A stretch of DNA of 64,000 bases from Spirochaetaceae bacterium (lineage in GTDB: Bacteria; Spirochaetota; Leptospiria; Leptospirales; Leptonemataceae). The translations under genes were made by a program, and so were the position numbers. Numbering within the stretch: position 1 is the stretch's first letter; the number at the start of each line of letters is the position of its first letter. The notes under the pieces were generated by a model. The model did no database searches. It worked only from the letters and a program-made list of their open reading frames with translations, and was not told where the DNA came from. The stretch covers positions 129,001 to 193,000 of the forward strand of contig PCBI01000018.1 in the NCBI GenBank assembly GCA_002730875.1, written 5' to 3'. Shown one piece after another: positions 18,127 through 26,956 of the stretch.

Positions 18127-18780
18127 TCATGATCGGGAGGCGCCGCTTTCACCCGGAAGGTCGCCGAACCGGTCGGCTTGCATCCACCGGGCCACTTCGC
18201 GATCCATGTAGTCGCCCGCGGCCAGGTTCTTGATGACCCGGTCTCGACGCTCCGCTGAATGATTCTGGCTCAACTTGGCCTTTCCTTCCAATTCATGAAC
18301 AGTCATTCTATAGCAGCGAATGCCTGTAAGCATACGATCCAGCCTTGCGTTATCCCAGTCCACGGTGTAAGGGTTGGGCCGGTGAGCTTCATATTCTGCC
18401 ACAGTCCGATCCAGGACTCGACGCACTGTATCCGGGTCGGTTAATTCCTGCAGGTTTCCTCTGGCATGGACGGCCACGTAATTCCATGTGGGCACCGTGC
18501 CTTCTTCCTCATACCAGGAGGGAGATATATACGCATGGGGTCCGTGAAAAACCGCCAGAGCAGAATTCACTCCCGGCTGTGGGTTGGCTCCTGCAACGTG
18601 AAACAGTAATTCGGGTGTGTTCGGAATGTGTTCGGTCCATGGGCTGTCCAGGACAAAGGGAATATGGGTTACGTTGGGAATACCGTCTTCGCAGGTAATG
18701 AGATTACCAAAACTGTTTTCGCTGATGACTCGTAGCATTGTCTCTTTAGACTCAATTCGGAAATGGGCTGGAGCGAACAT
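18127..18780 (-). CDS. PaiB-type FMN-binding protein
   Basis: 217 residues, the family length. Characteristic PaiB segments are MFAPAHFRIESKETMLRVI at the N-terminus, FGNLITCEDGIPNVTHIPFV, and AVFHGPHAYISPSWYEEEG followed by VPTWNYVAVHARG. The fold is a split-barrel FMN-binding domain. Bacillus PaiB was described as a negative regulator of sporulation and protease genes, but most members have no proven DNA binding; a flavoprotein role is equally possible. The stop is convergent with mnmA. No partner PaiA acetyltransferase is visible. Confidence 0.9.
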   Translation of the reverse strand: MFAPAHFRIESKETMLRVISENSFGNLITCEDGIPNVTHIPFVLDSPWTEHIPNTPELLFHVAGANPQPGVNSALAVFHGPHAYISPSWYEEEGTVPTWNYVAVHARGNLQELTDPDTVRRVLDRTVAEYEAHRPNPYTVDWDNARLDRMLTGIRCYRMTVHELEGKAKLSQNHSAERRDRVIKNLAAGDYMDREVARWMQADRFGDLPGESGASRS

Positions 18781-18868
18781 TCCCCTGAGTGCCCTTCATT
18801 GCCCCGGGGTCAAATCAATTGCACCTCGGGATCACAGCTTTTCGCTCGCGTTTCAGACGAATCCGGAG

Positions 18869-21382
18869 TTATTCTTTGAAAATACCCGGCAGATCCGGCT
18901 GCATCAAATCCTTTCGCCTGAAATAGCCCGCGGGAGCCGCATATTGCCATACCTCTTCGAAGCAATCCAGGAGAAGCTGGCTATAATAGCTTATGCTATA
19001 GTCCGGCTGCCTGTCCGGTCTTGCGCCAAAGGTCTGAAAGGCCATTTCTTCCGACATGTAACGCGACGGGCCGGCGGTTTTTTCCAGCACCAGATATTTG
19101 ATCTTTTCGCCGGCCTGAATCTGTATACCATAGGGTTCCAGTTCCCGCAGGGCCGCCGGGGCTGGCCCGTCCACCGAATAGTCTTCCAGACCTTTGCTTA
19201 CCGTTCGACGAAGTAGTAAATCTGTCCAGGGCACCGTGCGATGTAACAGCGCCTTTTTGAAATCCAGATACAGGGCCTCCATCTCCGGATGCATGGATTC
19301 CAGTTCCCTTGCGGTCTTACATTCTGCCATCCGATCAAGAAAGCAGTCCTGCGCCTGTTTAATCCAGGAGGGACGGTCCTTCCTCCTTACGGAAATGCCT
19401 CGAACCCGAAGCGTTCCGTCCCGAAATCTCCCGAAATAGCGATTCACTACCGCAATACCGGGCTTTGTACGCGAAGGCAGAAAAATCACCCAGTCGTATA
19501 TACCTTCCAGACTCATCTCTATGCCGGTGACCTGTCCAATCTCCTGACATACCGCTTTTAAGTGTTCGTGTTCGAAAGATTCCCTTCTTTTCGAGAACCG
19601 GCCAGTGTTTTTCTCGGGAATCTGCAGAAACAGGCAATCTGTAATTCCATGAATCACACGGTAACCGGCATCTTCAGCGATCTCCTTCGCCGTCAGAAGC
19701 TTGTCCCGACCGAAAGCAGTAACCGCTTCATGACTTTCGATCTTGCCGAATTTCGCATTACGGTACCCCAGATAGCCAAAGGAGGTAACCAGCATCCACT
19801 TCAGGCTGGACTGTCGGTGATCGTACAACTCCAGACTTCGCTCCAGGGATGCCCGCTTCTGCTCCAGGAACTGTTGCCCGTTCGGTGGCAACGGCTCGTT
19901 TTCCATACGGGACCTGTACCTTTCCATCTCGCCTTTCAGGCTTTTGATTTGATCTTTGTAATACTTCCGGCGTTTCAGGATGTGCGATAATGCATCCGAT
20001 ACAATTCCACGACGGCGAGCGCAGATGCGAAAACCTATCTCCGGCACATGTTCCGTTTCTTCATTACTGCAACAGAGACAGTTGATAGTTTCCGGCGATA
20101 CATTGTGTATACTCATAATCGAAGGATACATCTGGGAAAAATCGATTTGAGCTACGTTTTCCATAATTCTACCGGCTCGAGGCACAAATACCAGACCGCC
20201 CTTGTCCGCTTCTAGAAGCTCCATGACGCTACGCGGCTGCTCCAGAGCGCTCTTCTGCCAGGGGACCAGATAATTCTTGCGCAGAGCCACCTCCGACTCA
20301 ATGGCCGTAAGCGCGGCGCCGGTAGAGGATCGAGAAAGTCTCTGTACCGGAATCCGGCTCAGTCGCGAAAGCTCCACGATACCCATCAACTGTGCTTCTT
20401 TGAAAACGAAAGAATTGGCGCTATCGATATGCCATCGGCCAAACAAAGGATAGGAAGGAGCTCGATAGATCCAGTTTCCATAAGTATTATAGCTGGTCCC
20501 TTCCGTTACTATCTTTCGACTGGAACCCGGCGATATGTCCCGATCCAGAAAAGGAATTATATGTTGTTTCTGATAAGCCTGGAACAATACCGGAAAAAGA
20601 ACCTGATCGCCGTAGGCAGACAGTATGATGTCCGGATCAGTCGAATGCAAAAACTGGTTCAAAGACTCCAGGTCGGCGGCCCGTAGATCGGTAGGCAGTT
20701 CCAGTTTGTTGTCATTGCACTCCAGCTGAATTCTCTGATCCGGCGTATGGAAGCTCTTACGCGAACCCGAAGACAGTATCTGCTGATAGGTAAGACGATG
20801 CCCGTAGTTAAGATTCATTTTGAGAATTCGCACGGGCGGTAAGGCAAAATCCAGATCGAACAAATCGTCCAGAGCCTGTACCCATTTCAGGTTATATACC
20901 GGACGACTGATCCTATGGGAATCGTTGGAAGAAGCAGGAGGCCCGATTCTCACAAGGGAAGCTTTCAATCGGCAAAGAGGAAAGATGCCTTTTTGCTGCA
21001 TATAGCCGGTGGGCACTTCGAAATCTGTATGAAACAGATCCATTTTTCCATACATTGCATATAGTCGACTGCGAATCCTTCGAAGCAAAGACGGACGACT
21101 TATCTGGATAGAGAGAACATCTACCAGGCGGTTTTCGTAGAATAGCTTTCGTTTTGTATAATGCGGCTTACCCTGAATGCCTTCCATTTCATGGAGTCGC
21201 CTGACCAGGTTTCTCAATGTGCTTTCGGGGCCTCGGGCATAGATCACCGGACAGAAGTGATCCCGGCACAGATAGAATTTTCCCTGCTCATCCAGAATAC
21301 ATAGATAGATCTGATCCTCTAGATGATAGATATCAAAGAGCCATCCGCGGATCCGTATTTCTTCTGCCACCGAACGCTCCAT
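18869..21382 (-). CDS. Family-B DNA polymerase lacking exonuclease motifs (PolB2-like)
   Basis: 837 residues. Polymerase motifs are partly conserved: motif A VAQIDFSQMYPSIMS with D414, motif B LKWMLVTSFGYLGYRNAKFG with K528, and motif C as HGITDCLFLQ with D582. In motif C the usual YxDTDS has lost its first Asp but keeps the second, catalytic one. In the N-terminal half the exonuclease acidic residues are not apparent: where Exo I (DIE) is expected there is LKMNLNYGHRL, and Exo II reads DPDIILSAYGDQVLF (D249) without the usual N/D pair. This pattern resembles the PolB2 branch linked to damage tolerance in archaea. The gene follows the 88-aa gene by 75 bases. Confidence 0.85.
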   Translation of the reverse strand: MERSVAEEIRIRGWLFDIYHLEDQIYLCILDEQGKFYLCRDHFCPVIYARGPESTLRNLVRRLHEMEGIQGKPHYTKRKLFYENRLVDVLSIQISRPSLLRRIRSRLYAMYGKMDLFHTDFEVPTGYMQQKGIFPLCRLKASLVRIGPPASSNDSHRISRPVYNLKWVQALDDLFDLDFALPPVRILKMNLNYGHRLTYQQILSSGSRKSFHTPDQRIQLECNDNKLELPTDLRAADLESLNQFLHSTDPDIILSAYGDQVLFPVLFQAYQKQHIIPFLDRDISPGSSRKIVTEGTSYNTYGNWIYRAPSYPLFGRWHIDSANSFVFKEAQLMGIVELSRLSRIPVQRLSRSSTGAALTAIESEVALRKNYLVPWQKSALEQPRSVMELLEADKGGLVFVPRAGRIMENVAQIDFSQMYPSIMSIHNVSPETINCLCCSNEETEHVPEIGFRICARRRGIVSDALSHILKRRKYYKDQIKSLKGEMERYRSRMENEPLPPNGQQFLEQKRASLERSLELYDHRQSSLKWMLVTSFGYLGYRNAKFGKIESHEAVTAFGRDKLLTAKEIAEDAGYRVIHGITDCLFLQIPEKNTGRFSKRRESFEHEHLKAVCQEIGQVTGIEMSLEGIYDWVIFLPSRTKPGIAVVNRYFGRFRDGTLRVRGISVRRKDRPSWIKQAQDCFLDRMAECKTARELESMHPEMEALYLDFKKALLHRTVPWTDLLLRRTVSKGLEDYSVDGPAPAALRELEPYGIQIQAGEKIKYLVLEKTAGPSRYMSEEMAFQTFGARPDRQPDYSISYYSQLLLDCFEEVWQYAAPAGYFRRKDLMQPDLPGIFKE

Positions 21383-21457
21383 CCTTCTCTACATCTACTC
21401 GCCAATCCATCAGGCCTTTCCATCCAGGTATGCAGACTGGCCCTGACAACGCCCGGT

Positions 21458-21724
21458 TCAGGCCCCCGAAGAATGCTCCAGTTCATCCAATCGCTTTTCC
21501 AGTTCTATAATCCTCTTATGCATTTCTATCATCATACTCATGGCCATAGAATCGAATGGATTGGGCTGAGCCGCCATTACGCCGACCTGAAGCTGAGCCC
21601 GAGCGGCCATCATAAGCGCATCAAAGGAATCCCGATCCTCTTTCCTGAGCGCTTTTCTGAATTTCGAAAACCTTTCGTATACGCTATCTACCAGATGCGA
21701 ATAAGGCTGTAATGTTCTTCCCAT
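21458..21724 (-). CDS. Small helical protein of the PolB module
   Basis: 88 residues, probably all helical, opening MGRTLQPYSHLVDSVYERF and then KFRKALRKEDRDSFDALMMA, and ending with a heptad-like HKRIIELEKRLDELEHS coiled coil. An SD-like GGAG lies 6 bases before the ATG. From memory, similar small proteins with an MGR-x(n)-RRALR pattern occur beside PolB-type polymerases and Rad55-like ATPases in haloarchaea and some bacteria; this needs a profile search. It sits between the RecA-like and polymerase genes on the same strand. A role as polymerase accessory or adaptor is inferred. The acid/base pattern suggests a dimer. Confidence 0.72.
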   Translation of the reverse strand: MGRTLQPYSHLVDSVYERFSKFRKALRKEDRDSFDALMMAARAQLQVGVMAAQPNPFDSMAMSMMIEMHKRIIELEKRLDELEHSSGA

Positions 21725-21814
21725 AGCAGGCTCCGTGATTAAACTTCATATAACGTATGGCATTAGTGGATCAAATGAAAGCGTATCTTTACGCTATCGC
21801 ATTAAAGACTGAGA

Positions 21815-22528
21815 TCAAAGCATGACGTTTTGCCCAACGGCCGTAGCCGGGCGATCAAACCTGGAAAAAGGAAGCGAGCGATTCCGCTTAAGGTTCATAT
21901 CTCGTAAAAAATACGAACGTTCCTCTTTTCTGGACTTCAAACCGTCCAACTGCCATTGATACCGGGTTAGAGAGCTGAAGGCGGAAAGAGCGCTACCGAA
22001 GAGCTTACTCCTATAAGAAGCGCTTTCCACTATAAGATAAGGGATTCCCGCTTCATTCCAGAGGGATAGTACCGAGGCCATTTTCTGAAGGAGGAAACGG
22101 GCTTCCTCTTCCTGTACATCGCCGTCAAAGAACTGCTTGCAGGGTGCGTAGATAAAGTACAGAGTCCGCCCGGGTTTTCGCCTTTCGCGATGCCACACAG
22201 CCCGAAAAAGATCCAGAATCTGGTAGGGCGTAAAAGCTCGCTGAATCTGAATGGACCGCAGCATTTCCTCCCCGGGTATTTCCCGGCGCAGAGCCTCATC
22301 CATAAGCTGAAAGGCGTTGAATCGAATCGCGCAATCTATGTTAAAGATTTCGTAACCGCTCTGCCAGAGATGCACCTGCAGAACGTGACTCAAGGGAAAG
22401 ATAGGCGAAGCTCCGTAAAGAAGGGCCGGCGAACGGCGATCCCAGAAATGGACGGATTGTACAGACTCCACCAGCAGATGAGAGGACATACCTGGACGGT
22501 CGGAAAATGACCGTCTTTTGTAAAGCAT
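21815..22528 (-). CDS. Degenerate RecA/Rad55-like ATPase of the PolB module
   Basis: 237 residues from the ATG at 22528 (an ATG at 22489, giving SSHLLVES, is an alternative). The layout follows RecA/Rad55 paralogues: a beta strand plus P-loop position LLYGASPIFPLSHVLQ, where G-x-x-G-x-G-K-T is eroded, then EIFNIDCAIRFNAFQLMDEA, and the Rad51-like strand IQIQRAFTPYQILDLFRAVW. A Walker B-like hydrophobic strand TLYFIYAPCKQFFD follows. The basic C-terminus (RKEERSYFLRDMNLKRNRSL) may bind DNA. ATP binding looks unlikely with no Walker A lysine. It is first in a three-gene minus-strand module with the small helical protein and PolB, analogous in composition to ImuA-type mutasome cassettes. Confidence 0.65.
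   Translation of the reverse strand: MLYKRRSFSDRPGMSSHLLVESVQSVHFWDRRSPALLYGASPIFPLSHVLQVHLWQSGYEIFNIDCAIRFNAFQLMDEALRREIPGEEMLRSIQIQRAFTPYQILDLFRAVWHRERRKPGRTLYFIYAPCKQFFDGDVQEEEARFLLQKMASVLSLWNEAGIPYLIVESASYRSKLFGSALSAFSSLTRYQWQLDGLKSRKEERSYFLRDMNLKRNRSLPFSRFDRPATAVGQNVML
22495..22515 (-). promoter_or_regulatory. Inverted repeat at the start of the RecA-like gene
   Basis: A perfect palindrome of 7-bp arms, GACGGTC (22495-22501) and GACCGTC (22509-22515), with a 7-base spacer. It lies within the first codons if the start is 22528, or just upstream if the start is 22489. A repressor site for the PolB module is possible; the regulator is unknown. Confidence 0.4.
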
Positions 22529-22830
22529 ATATATGACGGCTGCCCCTTAAAAAGCAGAAATTCTACGGACTCCAAAGAGCCCCTCCTTTTACATCCGCCG
22601 TTTCGCCCCGCCTATGAATTATGTCGCATTCTATCCCATCGCGCACGAACTCCTGCCACATTCTGTCACAGCCTGAATGTATACTTATCGGGGGGCTAGA
22701 ATCGCGTATCAACCGTCCAGGACTATCTGCGGCGGCCTCATGACTGGGAACCTAACAATCGGGAGCCTCAGTACCGGGAGCCGGGCCGAAAAAAATGCAG
22801 GATCCACACCCTCCGACCACGGAAAACAGA
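22529..22830. other. 302-base intergenic region, promoter of the PolB module and a small repeat
   Basis: No credible gene is seen here. The end near 22529 must hold the promoter of the minus-strand PolB module. The far end (22741-22785) has three tandem 15-base units sharing the core GGGAxCC (TGACTGGGAACCTAA, CAATCGGGAGCCTCA, GTACCGGGAGCCGGG), just downstream of the esterase stop. The middle has no recognisable structure. Confidence 0.6.
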
Positions 22831-23772
22831 TCAGCGATCCAACTCGAAGAACTGGACAATCTTGCGCGAAGCGTCCAGTTCATTGGATACCTTGCCTATC
22901 ATAAACTCGAACAAATAAGGTCGCCCGGACGGCCAGGTATGCCCTCCCCCTTCGATTCGCACCAGCTCCACCGCAACCGAACAGTCAAATCGCATCAGTT
23001 TTGCCACGGTGCCATCGTCCGGATCATTGTTCCGAGTATCATACACGGCCGGCGAAAAATCCTGCGGCGCCGGGCAACCATTGGCCTTGAGCCACTTTCG
23101 CACGCTGTCATCCGTGGAACGGATTTTTCCCCGCTTGCGCCCCAGAACCTCCACATAGCCGCCATCATAGGGCACCAGCGGATCCTCCGTGCCATTTATC
23201 AGTAGCAAAGGTACTCCCCGGGGATTGCATTTCTCGAATAGATACTCGGACAGATTGGCGGTTACCGGAGCAATGCCATCCACGCGATCCGGATGTTCGC
23301 AGCCCATGCGAAAGGACATGAAGCCTCCGTTGGAAATGCCGGTGAAATAACTCTTTCGAACTCCATAATCTTTCTTAAGTCGGTCCTGAATGGCCAGGAG
23401 GAAACCGGCATCGTCAAATTTCTCCGAATGAGCCTTTGATTCCGGCACTTCTCGCCCATCGTTCCACTGATTTTCTATTCCGGCGGGGTAAACCACTATG
23501 AAGCCATGTTTGTCCGCCAGCTCATCGAAAGCGCCGTGGTTAAGTCCCATCATCTTTCCCGGATCGCCTCCTCCACCATGCAGAGCAAAGAGCACATCTG
23601 GATTCGGCTTCAATGTCTCGGGCACGTAGAGGTAGTAACTTCTCTCTTTTCCATCGTACAGGAATTCAAATTCCCTTGTGTTTTCGCCTCCACGATACCG
23701 GCGGCCCCGACAATCGAGGAGTAGCGGCAGCGAAAGAAGAATCAGAAGTATTGCCATGCTCTGCTTTTTCAT
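22831..23772 (-). CDS. PHB-depolymerase/LpqC-like esterase lipoprotein
   Basis: 313 residues from the ATG at 23772, which opens a signal peptide [20 protein letters not shown] ending in a lipobox Cys; upstream in-frame starts would put 31 polar residues before it. Alpha/beta-hydrolase features follow: the oxyanion region VLFALHGGGGDPGKMM, nucleophile elbow TGISNGGFMSF (Ser), an acid in GTEDPLVPYDGG and the catalytic His in EGGGHTWPSG. These match the COG3509 group of polyhydroxybutyrate depolymerase, feruloyl and acetylxylan esterases. It likely hydrolyses an ester outside the inner membrane; the substrate is open. It is a single gene with no clear partner. Confidence 0.88.
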   Translation of the reverse strand: MKKQSMAILLILLSLPLLLDCRGRRYRGGENTREFEFLYDGKERSYYLYVPETLKPNPDVLFALHGGGGDPGKMMGLNHGAFDELADKHGFIVVYPAGIENQWNDGREVPESKAHSEKFDDAGFLLAIQDRLKKDYGVRKSYFTGISNGGFMSFRMGCEHPDRVDGIAPVTANLSEYLFEKCNPRGVPLLLINGTEDPLVPYDGGYVEVLGRKRGKIRSTDDSVRKWLKANGCPAPQDFSPAVYDTRNNDPDDGTVAKLMRFDCSVAVELVRIEGGGHTWPSGRPYLFEFMIGKVSNELDASRKIVQFFELDR

Positions 23773-24189
23773 AGTCACCATCCCAGGAGAGTACGGGCTC
23801 ATGCAGACCTCGCTTAAGGTCCGTCTGGAGCCCTGCCGGAGGCGCTGAGGCCCTGAGGCCTGCAACGTTCAACGCCCCGAAAGCGCATTCAGACCTCATA
23901 TAGCGCGGTTCCGATTCTCTGTAAAGCGTAAGAAGAGCCATTGAAGCGCGGAAGAACACTCATGCCCAATCCTACCGGCATGGCGATTCCCGGGCTACGT
24001 TCCGGAAGATCCGCCTACCCGGAACCGCGCCAGGGGCACACCATATGCCGAAGACACCGGACCTGGTCGTACATCGCCCAGCCGCCAAAAAATCCCGGGA
24101 AACGGGCTCCTATGATTTGATCCGAATCCCGAAAAACGGGGCCTATATTTGGCTGCAGGCTTTGAACCGCCCTCCCGATAATTCCAACG
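23773..24189. other. 417-base divergent intergenic region with paired hairpins
   Basis: It separates the starts of the esterase (minus) and the DUF4015 gene (plus). Two similar hairpins lie 34 bases apart: AATCCCG-GGAAA-CGGG (24091-24106) and AATCCCG-AAAAA-CGGG (24125-24140). A separate inverted repeat TTCCGG/CCGGAA is at 24000-24005 and 24019-24024. No gene is supported; it presumably holds two promoters. Confidence 0.5.
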
Positions 24190-25788
24190 ATGCTCGGTCC
24201 ACGTAAATGGTTATCCTCAAGCCTGATTTTCTTTTTCATTGCCACGGCATTTTCTACAGTGCTGGTCTATTCCATCCCGGCGGAGGATCCCTTTGTGCCC
24301 GCGCTGCCGGAAATCCCTCCGCCCAGAAGCCAGGAAAAAGACGCTCTGTACCGGACTCTGATGGAGAACCGAAAGAACCATCCGCCCGCAGAGCAAAACA
24401 ACCGGGCGCTCCCTGAGTCGGCCCAGAAAAACCGCAACACATCACCCGGGGAATCGCCACAAACGAAAGCTTCGGAGGGTGCCGCACCATCCATAGACTC
24501 CACCGATACCGATCGGATGAAGTCCGACGATGCCGCCACGGAAAGCAAACCGCGAGAGCCGCAAAGTAATCAGGAAAAACCGAAAGGCAGCCCTAACGAC
24601 AAGTCCGTTGAGCGCAATGCTAGAAACATCCCGGCAGCGACAAAGGATCAACAGAGCAAAAAAGAATCGCGCGAAGAAAGCACTAATTCGCTGGCGAACT
24701 CGAAAGATCAGGATGATCCTTCGAACAAGGCAAGAAAGAATTCCGAAAGCCCTGAACCCAGTTTCCTTTCCCGGGATAAGGAGCAAGAGCGGTTCCAGAG
24801 CCAGAAGGAAGATATCGCCAGTCTGCTGGCGAAGGATATGCTGGACAGCACCAAGGAAAACCTGAAGGGCCTTTCAAAAGATCGAACCGCAAAAGTCAGC
24901 ACTGACAGCAAACAACAGCAGCAAGTGGATCAGTTACTGAAGGGCATTGATCCGGTTATGCCCCGGAACTACCGTTTCACGGCCCCCGTCTATTATCAGG
25001 GAATCTACTTAAACAATTACACGGCGCGTACAAAGAGTCGGTTTTTGCCGCTTCTGAAGCAGGCCAAGGCCACCGGAATCAATACCCTGGTCGTCGATGT
25101 TCAGCCACGACTGCCCACCGAAGAGTTCATGAAAACGGCGCGATCCATGGGCTTCTACCTGGTGAGTCGAGTGGTAGTCTTTGAGGGCGGCTTAAAAACA
25201 TACCCGGCGCCGGCCGGACACATTAATAAGGTTCGTAAACGCGCCGAAGAATCCGCCTTGATGGGATTCATGGAAATTCAGCTAGACTACATTCGGTTCG
25301 CGGATCGACTTCACATCAAAGGACTTAACCTGACCGAACGATACCGAACCATAGCTTCCATTCTCAGGTCCTTCGAAGAGACGCTGCGCCCCCACGGCGT
25401 GCGAATTGGCGCCGACATCTTTGGCCGAATACCGTTTAACAACAACGACATCATCGGTCAGAAAATGGAAGTCTTTGCCCGCTATATGGACACCCTGTAC
25501 CCGATGCTATATCCGTCTCATTTCTACGGAGATCCGTTTTACCAGAAGAACCCGTACCGGACTATCTATGACGGAAAAACCCGGGCTATCAAACGGGCGG
25601 GCACAACTCGAATCATCGCTTATATCCAGGGGTTCACCATGCTGGTGAGCAAGAGCGGCCTGAGCTACAAAGATTACATCAAAAAGCAACTGGTGGCATC
25701 GAAAGACTCAGGCGGAGCCGGATTTGTGGTGTGGAATCCCAAGAACGATTATGCGGTTTTTTTCCAGGCGCTCAAGGAAACCAATTGA
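24190..25788 (+). CDS. Secreted DUF4015 glycoside-hydrolase-like protein with disordered linker
   Basis: 532 residues. An N-terminal hydrophobic segment (LSSSLIFFFIATAFSTVLVY) acts as signal or anchor. Residues about 40-230 are low-complexity, rich in S, K, E, N and Q, and probably disordered. The C-terminal ~280 residues match the DUF4015 TIM-barrel family: YQGIYLNNYTARTKSRFLPL, KATGINTLVVDVQ, MEIQLDYIRFADR, RIGADIFGRIPFNNNDIIGQ, YMDTLYPMLYPSHF and GFVVWNPKNDYAVFF. The family is predicted to be glycosyl hydrolase-like but activity is unproven. It acts outside the cytoplasm, perhaps on peptidoglycan or surface glycans. hslO follows 14 bases later. Confidence 0.85.
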   Translation: MLGPRKWLSSSLIFFFIATAFSTVLVYSIPAEDPFVPALPEIPPPRSQEKDALYRTLMENRKNHPPAEQNNRALPESAQKNRNTSPGESPQTKASEGAAPSIDSTDTDRMKSDDAATESKPREPQSNQEKPKGSPNDKSVERNARNIPAATKDQQSKKESREESTNSLANSKDQDDPSNKARKNSESPEPSFLSRDKEQERFQSQKEDIASLLAKDMLDSTKENLKGLSKDRTAKVSTDSKQQQQVDQLLKGIDPVMPRNYRFTAPVYYQGIYLNNYTARTKSRFLPLLKQAKATGINTLVVDVQPRLPTEEFMKTARSMGFYLVSRVVVFEGGLKTYPAPAGHINKVRKRAEESALMGFMEIQLDYIRFADRLHIKGLNLTERYRTIASILRSFEETLRPHGVRIGADIFGRIPFNNNDIIGQKMEVFARYMDTLYPMLYPSHFYGDPFYQKNPYRTIYDGKTRAIKRAGTTRIIAYIQGFTMLVSKSGLSYKDYIKKQLVASKDSGGAGFVVWNPKNDYAVFFQALKETN

Positions 25789-25802
25789 GATAATCCGAGG
25801 CC

Positions 25803-26690
25803 ATGGGAAGCAGGCCCATGGCCTATAACCGCTATATAACCGGTATACTACCGGATCAGAACTACAGGTTCATCCTGGGCAGCCTGACCGATGTAGCCCT
25901 GGAAGTGGGCGCCGTGCTCCATGCCTCTGTACCGGTTACAGCCCTTCTCGGCGAAAGCATGCTGGCGGCATTCTTCCTGGCCGGACATAACGAAAAGGCG
26001 AAACGCACCGTCGTCGGAATCGATATGCAATGTAATGGGCCGGTGCGAAAGATTCTGTCCTTCGCCTCTTCCGATGGTATTGTGCGCTCTTTCTGTTCCA
26101 GCCCGGATGCATCCTGGGATGGTTCGATCTACGAGGGGAAGAAGAACGGATTGTTCACGGTAAACCGTTTTGTGGAGGAAAACAGGAAAGTCTATTCGTC
26201 CAGCGTTGAAATGCACGACCTTCCCCTGGAGAAAAACGTAGAAGAATATCTGGGGCGCTCCGATCAGAAACTGGGATTCATTCGCATGGAAAGCACAATC
26301 CAGAACGGCGTCGTGGTCGATATTTCCGGCTTCAGCTTTGAAGCATTACCGGGGGCTTCCATGCAGGATTCGGAGCGTGTGCTGGAAATGATTCGCAACA
26401 TGTCCCCTGCCGATATGGTGCATGGCTTGATCGCGGACGGCGACGGGGAAAGACGAGAATTCAGTTCTTCGTTGTCCCATGTAAAGATCCTAAAAACCGG
26501 TAGCTTCGAATACAGATGCGATTGCAGCAAAGAGAAGATTGAAAAGGTACTGCTGGCCATGGGCCGTCAGTCTATCGAAGAACTTGTGGAGGAGAAAGGG
26601 CATGTAGAAGTATTCTGCGAATTCTGTCGCAAGAGATACGAATTCCAGCCGTCCGAAATCTACAATCTCTTCCAATCTGACGAAGACTGA
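25803..26690 (+). CDS. hslO: Redox-regulated chaperone Hsp33
   Basis: 295 residues. The Hsp33 zinc switch is complete: C-D-C and, about 30 residues on, C-E-F-C near the C-terminus. Other family segments are GKKNGLFTVNRFVEENRKVY, LGFIRMESTIQNGVVVDISG and GFSFEALPGASM. On oxidation the cysteines release zinc and the dimer holds unfolding proteins. The ATG at 25803 has GAGG 3-4 bases before it; a second ATG at 25818 is also possible. It is close behind the DUF4015 gene and may share its transcript. Confidence 0.93.
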   Translation: MGSRPMAYNRYITGILPDQNYRFILGSLTDVALEVGAVLHASVPVTALLGESMLAAFFLAGHNEKAKRTVVGIDMQCNGPVRKILSFASSDGIVRSFCSSPDASWDGSIYEGKKNGLFTVNRFVEENRKVYSSSVEMHDLPLEKNVEEYLGRSDQKLGFIRMESTIQNGVVVDISGFSFEALPGASMQDSERVLEMIRNMSPADMVHGLIADGDGERREFSSSLSHVKILKTGSFEYRCDCSKEKIEKVLLAMGRQSIEELVEEKGHVEVFCEFCRKRYEFQPSEIYNLFQSDED

Positions 26691-26956
26691 ATCGTTTCCC
26701 GGATTCTCGTCAGCGCTTTCGCCCTGCCGGATGAACGTTTGTTTGTGCCAGGGGCAACGGTATTTCCTCGACTCCGGTGCATGAATCAAGAAAACCACTG
26801 CAGAGGATCACTGCAAAGAGCTACTTTGGGAATGAACGCCCTTCGGCGGTAACGGATGTCTGCCGCGCCGTACTCCTTTGCCAGGAAAAGATGGTATTTC
26901 CGTAAACACCGGGGACTCCTTTCCCGGGCTTTAATTTGGTTGCCAACTATTAAGAA

